Part shown: positions 48,759-57,495 of the stretch, piece after piece
Position numbering within the stretch: the first letter of the stretch is position 1
Layout: every line of letters begins with the position of its first letter
Assembly (NCBI GenBank): GCA_965662355.1
Contig: CBFIHP010000003.1
Location: 124,001-188,000 of the forward strand
Length of the DNA stretch: 64,000 bases
Reading direction: 5' to 3'
Origin: GCA-2683825 sp965662355
Lineage (GTDB): Bacteria > Planctomycetota > UBA1135 > GCA-002686595
The notes under the pieces: model-generated
Seen by the model: the letters and a program-made list of their open reading frames with translations, nothing else
What the model was told of the DNA's origin: nothing
The model's database searches: none
Made by a program: the position numbers and the translations under genes

Positions 48759-49589
48759 ATGCCCCGCTTCGAAGCGCTACTGCTCGACATCGACGGCACG
48801 CTCCTCACGGACGACGGAACGGTTCGCGCCGAGACCACTGCCGCGCTGCAGAGGCTGCAAGAGCAAGGGGTCCACGTCATGCTGGCCACCGGCCGCTCCG
48901 AAACGGCGACCAAGCCCGTGCTGTCCGAATTGGACCTGAACACGCCCGCGCTGGTCTACAACGGTGCGGCGCTCTACTGCCCGAAACAGGATCGACTGAT
49001 CGAGGAACGGCTCCTGTCCGATCGGAGCGTGGAAAGAGCGATGTGCTTTGCCCACGCCCGGGATCTGATGACGCTCACGCAGATCGCCGGATCCAAGTAC
49101 ACGCTCGCGCCGCGCAACGCGCATGAAACAGAAGCCATCGAGAAGTTCACCGGGATCAACGTGGTCTCCTCCATCGAGGAACTACCCCGCGAATTCGTGA
49201 TCCGCATCACGATCTTCTCGGGCGAGCACCCGAACTCGGATCTCATGGGTGCCGAGGTCGAGCAGGCCATCGATCAACCCCTATTGCTCACCCACTTCCC
49301 ACTGAACGCCCTGGCCCAGTTTCGGGGGAACCCCTTGCTCGTATGTGACCTCCAACCCCCGTGCCTGGGGAAGGCAGAAGCGTTCCGGGTGCTGGAGGAG
49401 CACACCGGAATCGCAAGGGAACGGGTGGTCGCCATCGGGGACGCCTCGAACGATGTGGAAATGGTCGAAGGCGCGGGGCTAGGGATCGCCATGGGCAACG
49501 CGATGCCGAGTCTGGTGAAGGTCGCCGATCGGGTGATCGGCGACAACAACACCGGGGCGATCGGGGCGCTGATTGATGAGGTGTTCTAG
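48759..49589 (+). CDS. HAD-superfamily (Cof-type) phosphatase
   Basis: 276 residues from the ATG at 48759, preceded by GGAG at a suitable distance. Motif I is LDIDGTLL with Asp10 and Asp12, motif II ATGRS, the Lys of motif III is in GKAEAFRVL, and motif IV is GDASNDVEMVE. The large C2 cap and the order of motifs place it in the Cof/sugar-phosphatase class, which dephosphorylates sugar phosphates or cofactors such as pyridoxal or FMN; the substrate is unknown. It ends 36 bases from the convergent 1005-residue gene. Confidence 0.88.
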   Translation: MPRFEALLLDIDGTLLTDDGTVRAETTAALQRLQEQGVHVMLATGRSETATKPVLSELDLNTPALVYNGAALYCPKQDRLIEERLLSDRSVERAMCFAHARDLMTLTQIAGSKYTLAPRNAHETEAIEKFTGINVVSSIEELPREFVIRITIFSGEHPNSDLMGAEVEQAIDQPLLLTHFPLNALAQFRGNPLLVCDLQPPCLGKAEAFRVLEEHTGIARERVVAIGDASNDVEMVEGAGLGIAMGNAMPSLVKVADRVIGDNNTGAIGALIDEVF

Positions 49590-49625
49590 TGCCCGCGGCA
49601 CGCATTCCGATAGGGCTGCGAGCCG

Positions 49626-52600
49626 TCAGTTGAAGCGCAGCAGCGCCTCGGCTGTCTTGCCGGGCCGCACAAGCACCTCCTGCTCGACCGGATCTCCCCC
49701 CCCCATGGGGCCGATCTTCCGTACCGAGACGTTCCAACGGCCGGGTTTGAGTCCGGTCATCTTCCCCGTACCTCGTTGAATGACCTCGGACTTGGGGTCG
49801 ACCTCGTCGTCCTCCAGGTGGTTGGCGCTCACGATAGCCATACGCACAGGACTCCCATCCGAGGCCTGCACCTCGATATCGATTGAACCACCTGCATCGA
49901 GCTTGAAGTCGATGCCGTCCTTGGTCTCGTTTGCGGCGACACGGATCTTGCGTGACGTGCCGGGCTGCACCGCGCTGCCTTCGGCCTTGACGACCAGCTC
50001 GATGTCGGGCGTGACCCCGCGCAACGTGTAGCGCCCGTCGGCGTCGGTCTTGACGGAATCCCCGAGAACGGCGCTACCGTCGGATATGACGGTTTCGTCG
50101 CCATTGTCGGTGGCGAACATCATGATCCTGCCCGGGCCGGGGCCTCGGCCCGAATCCCGGGGGCGCTGGGCCTTCACGGTCAGACCCGCGAGAGGCTTGC
50201 CCTCGATGTCGGTGATCCGTCCCTCGATGATCGAGATGGGCAGGTCGATATCGATCGAGTTGCGACCCCGGAGAATCTCGACTTCGTATTCGACCGGCAT
50301 ACGGCGCATGGGATGGGAGACCTCGAGCAGGTAGCGACCGACCTTGACGTCGCTGAACGCGAAATCGCCCTTGCCATCGCTCTTCTCGGTCTTCCCACCA
50401 CCGCCGCCAAAGCTGGCCATGGCCAGTGCCATCGGATCGGATTCTTCGTTCTCCTTGAACTCCTTCAGCTTCAGGCGAGCACCGGCGAATTCGTCACCAG
50501 CCTCGAGCACCGTACCCTCCAGGGATCCCCGCGGAGTCGCCGTCAGCGTCAGCTCGGCCACCTGTTCCTCGATGACCTGGATGTCACGCCAGTCGGCATC
50601 GCCGCCGCCGCCCATTCCGGCGACCATGACCATCTCGCCCCCTCCGAAGAACACGCCGTCGTTGTTGTCTTCCTGGAGGCTGAAAGCATGCAGGCCCTCT
50701 TGCAGGTTCTCGAAGCGTGCGAAGCCTTCGGAGTCGGCAACGGTGGGGTGCAGACCTCCGCCACCACCCATCATGCCTGCGAATCCGCCAGAGCTACCGG
50801 GGCCACCGCGTCTGCCTACCGAGGGCTCGCGATGGCCGACCTTGGCGCCGGGCAGCGGTTGGCCGCTGGCGTCGAGCACCTTGACGAGGACCGTGCCCCC
50901 CCGACGCATGCGCAGCACGTGCTCGTACAGGGAATCACGAGGAAGCTGAACCTCGTTCGTCTCGGGAGCGAAACCCGAGGCGCGGGATGTGATCTTGCAG
51001 AGTTCGCCCGGATAGCTCGTCAACTCGGCGATACCGTCCTCGTTCGTTCTCGCCGAACGTCCATCCCCCACCTCGGTGTGCTCGAAATGTGAATCTTCAC
51101 TGATCTCGATGCGACGCGAAATCTGCATCTGGCCGCCGGTGTCTCTCTGTAGCCGAACGTTGGCGCCCTCGATCGGAATGCCATCGGCCGTGAGGACCGT
51201 CACGCGCACGAGCGGAACAGGAGCGATGAAGACCTGGCCCAGGTCGAGTTCCTGGCCGATCCGCAGGGCGATGTCGTCACGCTCGTATTCTTCGTAGCCG
51301 GCAGCGGTGATCTTGAGCTGAATGCGATCATCGCTCGAGGCCGGGCGCAGGCCGCCGAAGCGGACCATACCACCGGGGTGTTCGCGCTTGACGCCACCGT
51401 TCTCGTCCCGCAATGGGCCCGCCCAGTTCGTTCCGGCGCTGACGCTGAACGTCTCGATGGGCGTGCCTTTCTCCTTGTCCATCAACTGAAACGTGAGACT
51501 GCCTTCGGGCTGGTAATGCAACGCAATCCCGGAATCCCCCGCACGTGCCTTGACGATCTCGGATCGCGAGCGACCGAAGAATTCGAAGCCACGCACACCT
51601 GTGCGCATGAGCGAGATGTCGTAATACTTGTCCGGTGTCAACCCGCGGATCGTGAAGCGCCCGTTGGCTTCGACCTCGCCACGGCGGCCACGTTCCATGA
51701 TCGAAAGTCCCTCGCCCGAACGCGTCGCACGGACTTGAAGCTCGCCGACTTCATCCGCGGGGATATCCAGCACATTACCGGCGATCTGCGCTCCGAACCC
51801 CAGGGTCCAGACGAGGCCCCCGTATTCCCTTCCCGGCTGATCGGCAACGCCCTCGACGGTAAGATCCGGATGATCTTCCGTCCGCACGAGCAAGCGATAC
51901 GCCCCGGCTGCTAGCTGAGACACGCGGAAGCTACCGTCGTACTCTGTCGTCGCCATGGCCTTGCGCGTACCGATGCCGAAGGAAAGACCGTGTCGATGGT
52001 CGAGCTGGACGATCTCGGCCCCGCCAACTCCCTTGCCGTTGGGATCGACGACGACCCCCGAGAGGATGACCCCGGTCTCCAGTTCGAAGTCGTCCAACTG
52101 GGTCGTCTTCCCGGAAGACACGGGAACGTCGCCTTGCCGGAAGGGTGCAAAGCCATCCGCACGCACCGTGAAGCTCATCGATCCGGAATGGGGCACATCG
52201 AGCTCGAAAACCCCGCGGGCATCGGTCAGACCTTCCGCCCGCTGGGGGGTGAAGAAGGGCATATCGGAATCAAAGTCCACGATCGTGCTGTTGGAACCAC
52301 CGCCAACGACCCGGGCCTCCACGACTGGATTCCCGGCCTCGTCGACCACCCGACCGCGCACCCGCGATTCCTGGGTGTGCTTCTTTCGGCCCTGCACGGC
52401 CGCGGGGTTTCGGGTCTCGTCCGAGCGTTCTGCTACCAGGGCCCGGCCTGTGTCCTGCTTCGGAACCTCGACCTCGTCCAGCTCGGCCGGAACGCGTACC
52501 TCTTCGCCGGTCGGGAGCACGGGGAGCGATATCTCGGGCTGACCCGATCGCGGGTTGGCCTCCCGATTGGTCATCCAGAGAAAGAGGCCGCTGGCTCCGA

Positions 52601-52643
52601 GGGCACAGAAAAGGACGATGGACAGGGTTGCGCGCGATCCCAT
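49626..52643 (-). CDS. 1005-residue exported protein with tandem carboxypeptidase-regulatory-like domains
   Basis: An N-terminal hydrophobic anchor (about 5-25) without a lipobox is followed by at least seven beta-sandwich repeats of the carboxypeptidase-regulatory-like type. They show the recurring pattern of G-x-V-x-D-x-x-G-x-P-x-x-G-A-x-V, followed by D-x-x-G-x-F and a Y/V-x-L ending. Approximate spans are 95-170, 195-275, 470-550, 575-670, 700-785, 795-900 and 920-1005. A Gly-rich loop (GGFAGMMGGGGG) lies near 620. These modules are usually structural or adhesive rather than catalytic. The protein is probably cell-envelope-anchored with its repeats outside. Confidence 0.8.
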   Translation of the reverse strand: MGSRATLSIVLFCALGASGLFLWMTNREANPRSGQPEISLPVLPTGEEVRVPAELDEVEVPKQDTGRALVAERSDETRNPAAVQGRKKHTQESRVRGRVVDEAGNPVVEARVVGGGSNSTIVDFDSDMPFFTPQRAEGLTDARGVFELDVPHSGSMSFTVRADGFAPFRQGDVPVSSGKTTQLDDFELETGVILSGVVVDPNGKGVGGAEIVQLDHRHGLSFGIGTRKAMATTEYDGSFRVSQLAAGAYRLLVRTEDHPDLTVEGVADQPGREYGGLVWTLGFGAQIAGNVLDIPADEVGELQVRATRSGEGLSIMERGRRGEVEANGRFTIRGLTPDKYYDISLMRTGVRGFEFFGRSRSEIVKARAGDSGIALHYQPEGSLTFQLMDKEKGTPIETFSVSAGTNWAGPLRDENGGVKREHPGGMVRFGGLRPASSDDRIQLKITAAGYEEYERDDIALRIGQELDLGQVFIAPVPLVRVTVLTADGIPIEGANVRLQRDTGGQMQISRRIEISEDSHFEHTEVGDGRSARTNEDGIAELTSYPGELCKITSRASGFAPETNEVQLPRDSLYEHVLRMRRGGTVLVKVLDASGQPLPGAKVGHREPSVGRRGGPGSSGGFAGMMGGGGGLHPTVADSEGFARFENLQEGLHAFSLQEDNNDGVFFGGGEMVMVAGMGGGGDADWRDIQVIEEQVAELTLTATPRGSLEGTVLEAGDEFAGARLKLKEFKENEESDPMALAMASFGGGGGKTEKSDGKGDFAFSDVKVGRYLLEVSHPMRRMPVEYEVEILRGRNSIDIDLPISIIEGRITDIEGKPLAGLTVKAQRPRDSGRGPGPGRIMMFATDNGDETVISDGSAVLGDSVKTDADGRYTLRGVTPDIELVVKAEGSAVQPGTSRKIRVAANETKDGIDFKLDAGGSIDIEVQASDGSPVRMAIVSANHLEDDEVDPKSEVIQRGTGKMTGLKPGRWNVSVRKIGPMGGGDPVEQEVLVRPGKTAEALLRFN

Positions 52644-52751
52644 GGGATTAGGCTCCAGGCCAGAGGTGTGGCTAGGTTGTGGCTAGGTGTGGCTCGAACC
52701 GGCGCTCTCCTCGAACACCGTTGACGTCGACTGCTTACGGAGACTTGGACG

Positions 52752-52790
52752 GCCCGTTTGGGCATGAGACGGGTTTTTCCGTCCTTTTTG
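52752..52790 (+). terminator. Intrinsic-terminator-like structure upstream of a lipoprotein gene
   Basis: A short hairpin GCCC-GTTT-GGGC (52752-52763) is followed by GACGG-GTTTTT-CCGTC (52768-52783) and then CTTTTTG. It reads on the plus strand, although no plus-strand gene ends upstream; the neighbour on the left starts in the other direction. It could end a small RNA or act as an attenuator in the leader of the gene at 52913. Confidence 0.5.
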
Positions 52791-52912
52791 TCCCCTCGTG
52801 GGCCCTCCGGGTCCATTCGCCGGTGCGGCGGGCAAGCCTTGCTTCTTACCAGCCCCCCCGGTTTGATGAGTCCATTGCCCACCGGCACCCTCCGATGTAC
52901 CCACAGCGGCCC

Positions 52913-53599
52913 ATGAAATCCAGCTGGATTCGACTCCTCGCCCGCTTCTCCTTCGTAGCGGCCTGCATGCTCCAGCTTTCGGCATGCATCGCCGTGGCCA
53001 ACTTGCGGGATCATACAACCGATCCCACCGTCGTCATTCATGGAGCCACGGGGGACGAGCTGGGGGTTTCCACCAGCTACGGCATCGTCTTTCTCGGACG
53101 CCACTCGAACCGCGGGCGTGTGGAATTCACGAGCTGGTTCGGCGACGGCCCGAGCCTGGAGGAAGGCGTCATCGAACCGGTGGGCGATGAGCTATACACG
53201 ACCTCCGCCGAGATCCTCCTGTCCAATGTCCCCCTCCTCTTCCAGGCCCCGGATCCCGGGGAAACGGTCGTGGTTCGTGGCCGAAGAGGTAGCGGCATCT
53301 GGGAGTTCGAAGCCGAGCTGACTTCGGATCCGCGGGTAGAGGGGCTGCTGCTCAAGCCCTCCCCCGAGCTGGAAGCTCTCGCCAACGATCAGCTCGGTGC
53401 CGGGGTCTTCTTTCTGGATGCGACGGGTCGCAAGCAACTGATCGGCCTGGTGACCGGTCGCATGCAGATCCAAGGGCCCGACGGGGCTCGGCACGGCTAT
53501 GTGACCGTGAGTGGTCCCGACCAGTTGTGGCGCCTTGTTCTGCACCGACGAAACTCGGAACGCCCGCGACGCAGGGTGTACCGTGACGACATCCTGTAG
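52913..53599 (+). CDS. Small lipoprotein of unknown function
   Basis: 228 residues from the ATG at 52913, giving a lipoprotein signal with Cys25 (QLSAC). An ATG at 52895 would only add six residues; no ribosome site favours either. The mature part is mixed beta, with VVIHGATGDELGVSTSYG and a hydrophobic GAGVFFLDATGRKQLIG; I recognise no family. The leader upstream contains a terminator-like hairpin. It ends eight bases before the convergent trkH gene. Confidence 0.72.
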   Translation: MKSSWIRLLARFSFVAACMLQLSACIAVANLRDHTTDPTVVIHGATGDELGVSTSYGIVFLGRHSNRGRVEFTSWFGDGPSLEEGVIEPVGDELYTTSAEILLSNVPLLFQAPDPGETVVVRGRRGSGIWEFEAELTSDPRVEGLLLKPSPELEALANDQLGAGVFFLDATGRKQLIGLVTGRMQIQGPDGARHGYVTVSGPDQLWRLVLHRRNSERPRRRVYRDDIL

Positions 53600-53608
53600 G
53601 GACCGTTC

Positions 53609-55153
53609 TCAGCTGCGCCAGAAGCGCGGCACGAAGAGGATGACCACGGCGTAGAACTCGAGTCTGCCGAGGATCATGAAGAACGAGAGCAGGAGCTTCG
53701 CCATGTCCGGCATGAAAGAGTAATTGGAAGCCGGGCCCACCGCGGCCAACCCCGGCCCGATGTTGTTCAGGGTCGCCAGCACACTGGTGGCCGCTGTCAA
53801 GAGAACCTGATCCTCGAAGCCTGGGGGCGGCTCCAGGTTCATCCCGGAGATCAGCAAGGTGCCGAGGATGAAGACGAGGAACCAGATCCCGCAGTAGGAC
53901 ATCACCATCCCCACGGTAGCGTCCGGCAACGCCCCCCCATCGAGTCGCACGGAGTGGATCGCTCGGGGTCGTGCAAAGTTCCGCACCCCTTGCAGAGCCG
54001 CCTTGGCGAGGATCAAGAAGCGCACGACCTTCATTCCGCCACCGGTCGAGCCGGCACAAGCCCCGCAAATCGCGAGAACCATCAAGAGGATCCGACACGC
54101 GTCTGGCCAGCGGTTGAAGTCCTCCGTGCCGTAGCCCGTGCTGGTTTGCACGCTGACGACGGTGAACAAGCTATCGCGCAGGGACTTCCCCAGACTCGAG
54201 TAGTTTGGCAGATCGCTCTGGGGGTTGCCGTTGCTGCCTCCCCAGAACCAGAGAATCAACGCTATCAAGAGGGTCGATCCGACGACGATTCCCGCGTAGG
54301 CGCGAATCTCGCTCGAACTACGCGCGACGCGCCAGGCACCGCGCAACCCCTGGCGCAGAAACGTGTCATACACCGCGAAGTTGATCCCCGCGGCAAACAT
54401 GAACACGACGAGGATCATCTCGACTTTCCAGGAGTGGTAGAAGAGCACGCTCTCGGAGTGACTCGAGAATCCACCCGTGGCCAGGGTCCCGAAGGAGTGG
54501 ATGAAGGCGTCGAACAACCCCCTCTCCCGCGAGACCAGCCATAGAACCAGGACCTCGACCAGGGTCAGGGCCACGTAGATCTGCGCCAGGCCCAAAGCAC
54601 TGTCGCGCACGCGTTGCTGGACCGCTTCCCTGGAGATGCCGGGGACCTCTGAACGGAAGAGACTCCTGCCACCCGCCGGGAAGAGCAGAACAAAGACGAG
54701 CACGATTCCAATGCCGCCCAACCAGTGGGTGAACGAACGCCAAAAGGTGATGCCCTTGGGAAGCCCGTCGATGCCCTCCGGCGTCAGGATCGTCGCCCCG
54801 GTTGTCGTGAAACCCGAGGCCGATTCGAAGAAGGCATCGATCGGCGAGGTCATCGCGCCGGAGAAGACGAAGGGCATGGCCCCCGCCATGGCAGCGAGCA
54901 GCCAGGACAGGCCCACCGCCGCGAGCCCCTCGCGGCGGAAATAGTCCACGCGTCCTTCCTCGGTGATCGTGGCCCCGCGGCAGGTAATCGTGAAGAGCCC
55001 CCCCGCCAGGGCCGTCGCCAGGGCCGACCAGATGAAGGCCTCGAAGACGAGCTCCTCTCGGAACCACGCCGCGACCACCGCGGGCACGAGCATGAAGCCG
55101 GCCAGCAAGAGAAGCACGCAGCCCAGCAACCATCCAACGGCGCGATTGTTCAC
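53609..55153 (-). CDS. trkH: TrkH-type potassium uptake membrane protein
   Basis: 514 residues with about ten transmembrane segments. The four pore-loop repeats read TTTGAT, LATGGFS, STGYGT and TLNNIGPG, each carrying a filter Gly, and the GGGMKVVR motif follows the third. It forms the K+ channel part of Trk/Ktr uptake, gated by the RCK protein encoded immediately upstream. The start overlaps the trkA stop by four bases (ATGA). The transporter would give K+ accumulation for osmotic adjustment. Confidence 0.94.
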   Translation of the reverse strand: MNNRAVGWLLGCVLLLLAGFMLVPAVVAAWFREELVFEAFIWSALATALAGGLFTITCRGATITEEGRVDYFRREGLAAVGLSWLLAAMAGAMPFVFSGAMTSPIDAFFESASGFTTTGATILTPEGIDGLPKGITFWRSFTHWLGGIGIVLVFVLLFPAGGRSLFRSEVPGISREAVQQRVRDSALGLAQIYVALTLVEVLVLWLVSRERGLFDAFIHSFGTLATGGFSSHSESVLFYHSWKVEMILVVFMFAAGINFAVYDTFLRQGLRGAWRVARSSSEIRAYAGIVVGSTLLIALILWFWGGSNGNPQSDLPNYSSLGKSLRDSLFTVVSVQTSTGYGTEDFNRWPDACRILLMVLAICGACAGSTGGGMKVVRFLILAKAALQGVRNFARPRAIHSVRLDGGALPDATVGMVMSYCGIWFLVFILGTLLISGMNLEPPPGFEDQVLLTAATSVLATLNNIGPGLAAVGPASNYSFMPDMAKLLLSFFMILGRLEFYAVVILFVPRFWRS

Positions 55154-56508
55154 CCTTGAAACCCGATGGGTTTGAAAATCTCCTCGATCGCGGTGAGATT
55201 CTCGGGCAGCGTGAAGAGGATGACCTGATCGCCATTGCGCACGACCGTGTCACCGCCGGGAATGATCACATCCCCAGCACGCACGACAGCCCCGAGCACC
55301 GTCCCGCGCGGAAGGCCGAGGTTTTTGACCTTGCGCTCGGGCTTACCATCTTTGTGGTGAGCCTCCAGCTCGAGAACCTCGGCGCGGCCATCGGCGATGA
55401 CCGCGATGGACGAAACCGAACGCGAGCGCACGAAACGCAGAATGTGGTTCGCACAGAGCACCCTCGGCGAGATGGCACGGTCGACTCCGAGAAGATCGTA
55501 GATCTGACGGTATGAGGCCTTGTTCACCATGGCCACCGTGCGCTCGACGCCCAGCGAACGCGCGAGCTGACACGCAACCATGTTGCGCTCGTCGTCCTGG
55601 GTCGTGGCGATGAACACGTTGGCCTCGCCGATGCGCTCCTCCATCAAGAGGTCCAGGTCGGTCGAATCACCGACCAGCACCATGATCGAGTTGGAGAACT
55701 GGGCCGCGACCTCCTTGGCCCGCTTGGGAGAGCGCTCCATCAGACGCACCGAGATGCCGGACATGCGGTCGAGACGTCGCGCAATCTGACAGCCCACGCC
55801 GCCGCCCCCCATGATGACGACACTACGACGACCGAGCTTCGGCGCGCCGGCCAGGAGCTCGAACTGATCGAGATCGGGGCCACGTCCGATCAGATAGACC
55901 TGATCGTCCACCGCCAGCTGGTCGCCGCCGCCGGGAACGAAGAACTGCTCCTTGCGAGCCACGGCGACGATCAAGAGGCCCGAAGGCAGCTTGAGGCCCG
56001 CGAGGGTGTCGGAGGTCAGCTCGCCTTCTTCACGGATGCGCAGGCGACGCATCTGCACCCGACCGTCCGCGAAGGATTCGACCTCCAGGGCACGGTGCTG
56101 GCGGACGGTGCCGAGAATCTCCTCGGCGGCGAGCTCGTCGGTCGAGAGGGCCACGTCGAACCCGAGGGTCTGCTTGTAGAAGTAGCGGTAGCCCTCGAGC
56201 CGCGTGATGTCCTTCATGCGCAGGATCACGCGCCGCGCCCCGAGGCTCTTGGCCAGGGTGCAAACGAGCATGTTGGCGTTGTCGTCAGCCGTCACCGCCA
56301 CGACCAGATCCGCCTTCGAGGCACCGACCTGGGTCAGGATCTGGGCCCGGGTCCCGTCACCGACGACGACCTGCACGTCGAGGGCCTCCATCAAGCGCCG
56401 GGCCTGGGCCGGGTCCGGGTCGACGACGCTCACACGGTGGTCCTCGCGGGACAGGATGTCCGCCAGGTGGTATCCGACCTCGCCGGCGCCAACGATGACG
56501 ATATCCAT
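55150..56508 (-). CDS. trkA: TrkA potassium uptake regulator with two RCK domains
   Basis: 452 residues from the ATG at 56508; the frame is open upstream to 56634 but that part does not look coding. Each half has a Rossmann NAD-binding start, IVIVGAGEVG (3-12) and VVIMGGGGVG near 225, followed by an RCK_C domain. The tandem RCK_N-RCK_C arrangement is the standard TrkA layout. It binds NAD(H) or ATP/ADP and gates TrkH, whose gene follows with a four-base overlap. Confidence 0.95.
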   Translation of the reverse strand: MDIVIVGAGEVGYHLADILSREDHRVSVVDPDPAQARRLMEALDVQVVVGDGTRAQILTQVGASKADLVVAVTADDNANMLVCTLAKSLGARRVILRMKDITRLEGYRYFYKQTLGFDVALSTDELAAEEILGTVRQHRALEVESFADGRVQMRRLRIREEGELTSDTLAGLKLPSGLLIVAVARKEQFFVPGGGDQLAVDDQVYLIGRGPDLDQFELLAGAPKLGRRSVVIMGGGGVGCQIARRLDRMSGISVRLMERSPKRAKEVAAQFSNSIMVLVGDSTDLDLLMEERIGEANVFIATTQDDERNMVACQLARSLGVERTVAMVNKASYRQIYDLLGVDRAISPRVLCANHILRFVRSRSVSSIAVIADGRAEVLELEAHHKDGKPERKVKNLGLPRGTVLGAVVRAGDVIIPGGDTVVRNGDQVILFTLPENLTAIEEIFKPIGFQG

Positions 56509-56657
56509 GGGGGCACGATAGGGGCCCGCAGGCCCGATTCCAACGCCCGTAGGGTCCGTATTCCAACCTGGGAAACGGCTCGGCGGGCCTCGGAGGAAGA
56601 CCCCCCAGCGGGAGACTTGCCCGAACCGAACCAAAACGCGAGCCTAGGTGCAGATCC

Positions 56658-57287
56658 GTGCTCCTCTTCATCGACAACGCCGATTCCTTCACCTTCAACC
56701 TGGTCCAGGCCTTCCGCGGTCTGGGCGAGGAGGTCCAGGTCCGCTCGGGGTCGCCGACGACCTGGAAGGGCCCCACGGCGCTCCAGGAGCTCTCAGCCCA
56801 TCCCCCAGCGGCTCTCGTCCTGGGTCCCGGCCCCGGGCGGCCCGAGGCGGCCGAGACCAGCCTGAGGCTCCTGACCGCCTTCGCCGGACGCATCCCGATC
56901 CTCGGGATCTGCCTGGGGCACCAGGCCCTCGCCCTGCACCTCGGCGCCAGGGTCGATCGCTCCGCGCGCTTGACCCACGGCCAGACCTCGCGGATTCACC
57001 ACCGCCAGGGCGGGCTCTTCAGCGGACTCCCCTCTCCGCTATGCATGACGCGCTACAACTCGCTCTGCGTGATCGAAGAGACACTCCCCCCCGAGCTCGA
57101 GGTCTCCGCCCGCGACGATTCCGGCGAGGTCATGGCCCTGGCCCACAAGAGCCTGCCCCTGTGGGGCCTGCAGTTTCACCCCGAGGCGATCCGTAGTGTG
57201 GGTGGCGTAAAGCTTCTCCAGAGTTTTCTCGGGCGGGCCGCGAAAACGGAAACCGACACGCCCGCGGGAAATATTCGGGTTGGTTGA
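56658..57287 (+). CDS. Class-I glutamine amidotransferase of the TrpG/PabA type
   Basis: 209 residues from a GTG at 56658. The catalytic triad is Cys85 in GICLGHQ and His174/Glu176 in LQFHPEA, with the oxyanion block LGPGPGRP (55-62). The start LLFIDNADSFTFNL is characteristic of TrpG/PabA, which donate ammonia to chorismate for anthranilate or p-aminobenzoate. Neither trpE nor pabB is adjacent, so which pathway it serves cannot be read here. The divergent region to trkA is 149 bases. Confidence 0.88.
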   Translation: MLLFIDNADSFTFNLVQAFRGLGEEVQVRSGSPTTWKGPTALQELSAHPPAALVLGPGPGRPEAAETSLRLLTAFAGRIPILGICLGHQALALHLGARVDRSARLTHGQTSRIHHRQGGLFSGLPSPLCMTRYNSLCVIEETLPPELEVSARDDSGEVMALAHKSLPLWGLQFHPEAIRSVGGVKLLQSFLGRAAKTETDTPAGNIRVG

Positions 57288-57309
57288 CAACGATTCAGGA
57301 TTGTCGGCG

Positions 57310-57343
57310 GCCTTCTAGTAGCAGAAAGGCAGTCGGATCTTTT
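57310..57343 (+). terminator. Possible terminator after the amidotransferase gene
   Basis: GCCTT (57310-57314) pairs with AAGGC (57326-57330), with a T-run (TTTTT) beginning about eight bases later. The stem is short and the distance to the T-run is larger than usual. Confidence 0.3.
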
Positions 57344-57495
57344 TCCGGAATCAACTGAAGAAAATCCGTCTCCGAGCGTTTGGCCGACAGCGTTTCCTCC
57401 CTTGAACGGGCAGGGGGCGTTGACCGCCTCGGACCAGCAGAGACAACAGGCAGCATATGGGGGGCTCCGGCAGATCCCCCCGAGGAGATCTATTC

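Noticed and set aside
52667..52694. A short tandem repeat of GTGGCTAGGT upstream of the 1005-residue gene
   Set aside because: Only two to three imperfect copies; too short to call a repeat element or a binding-site array.
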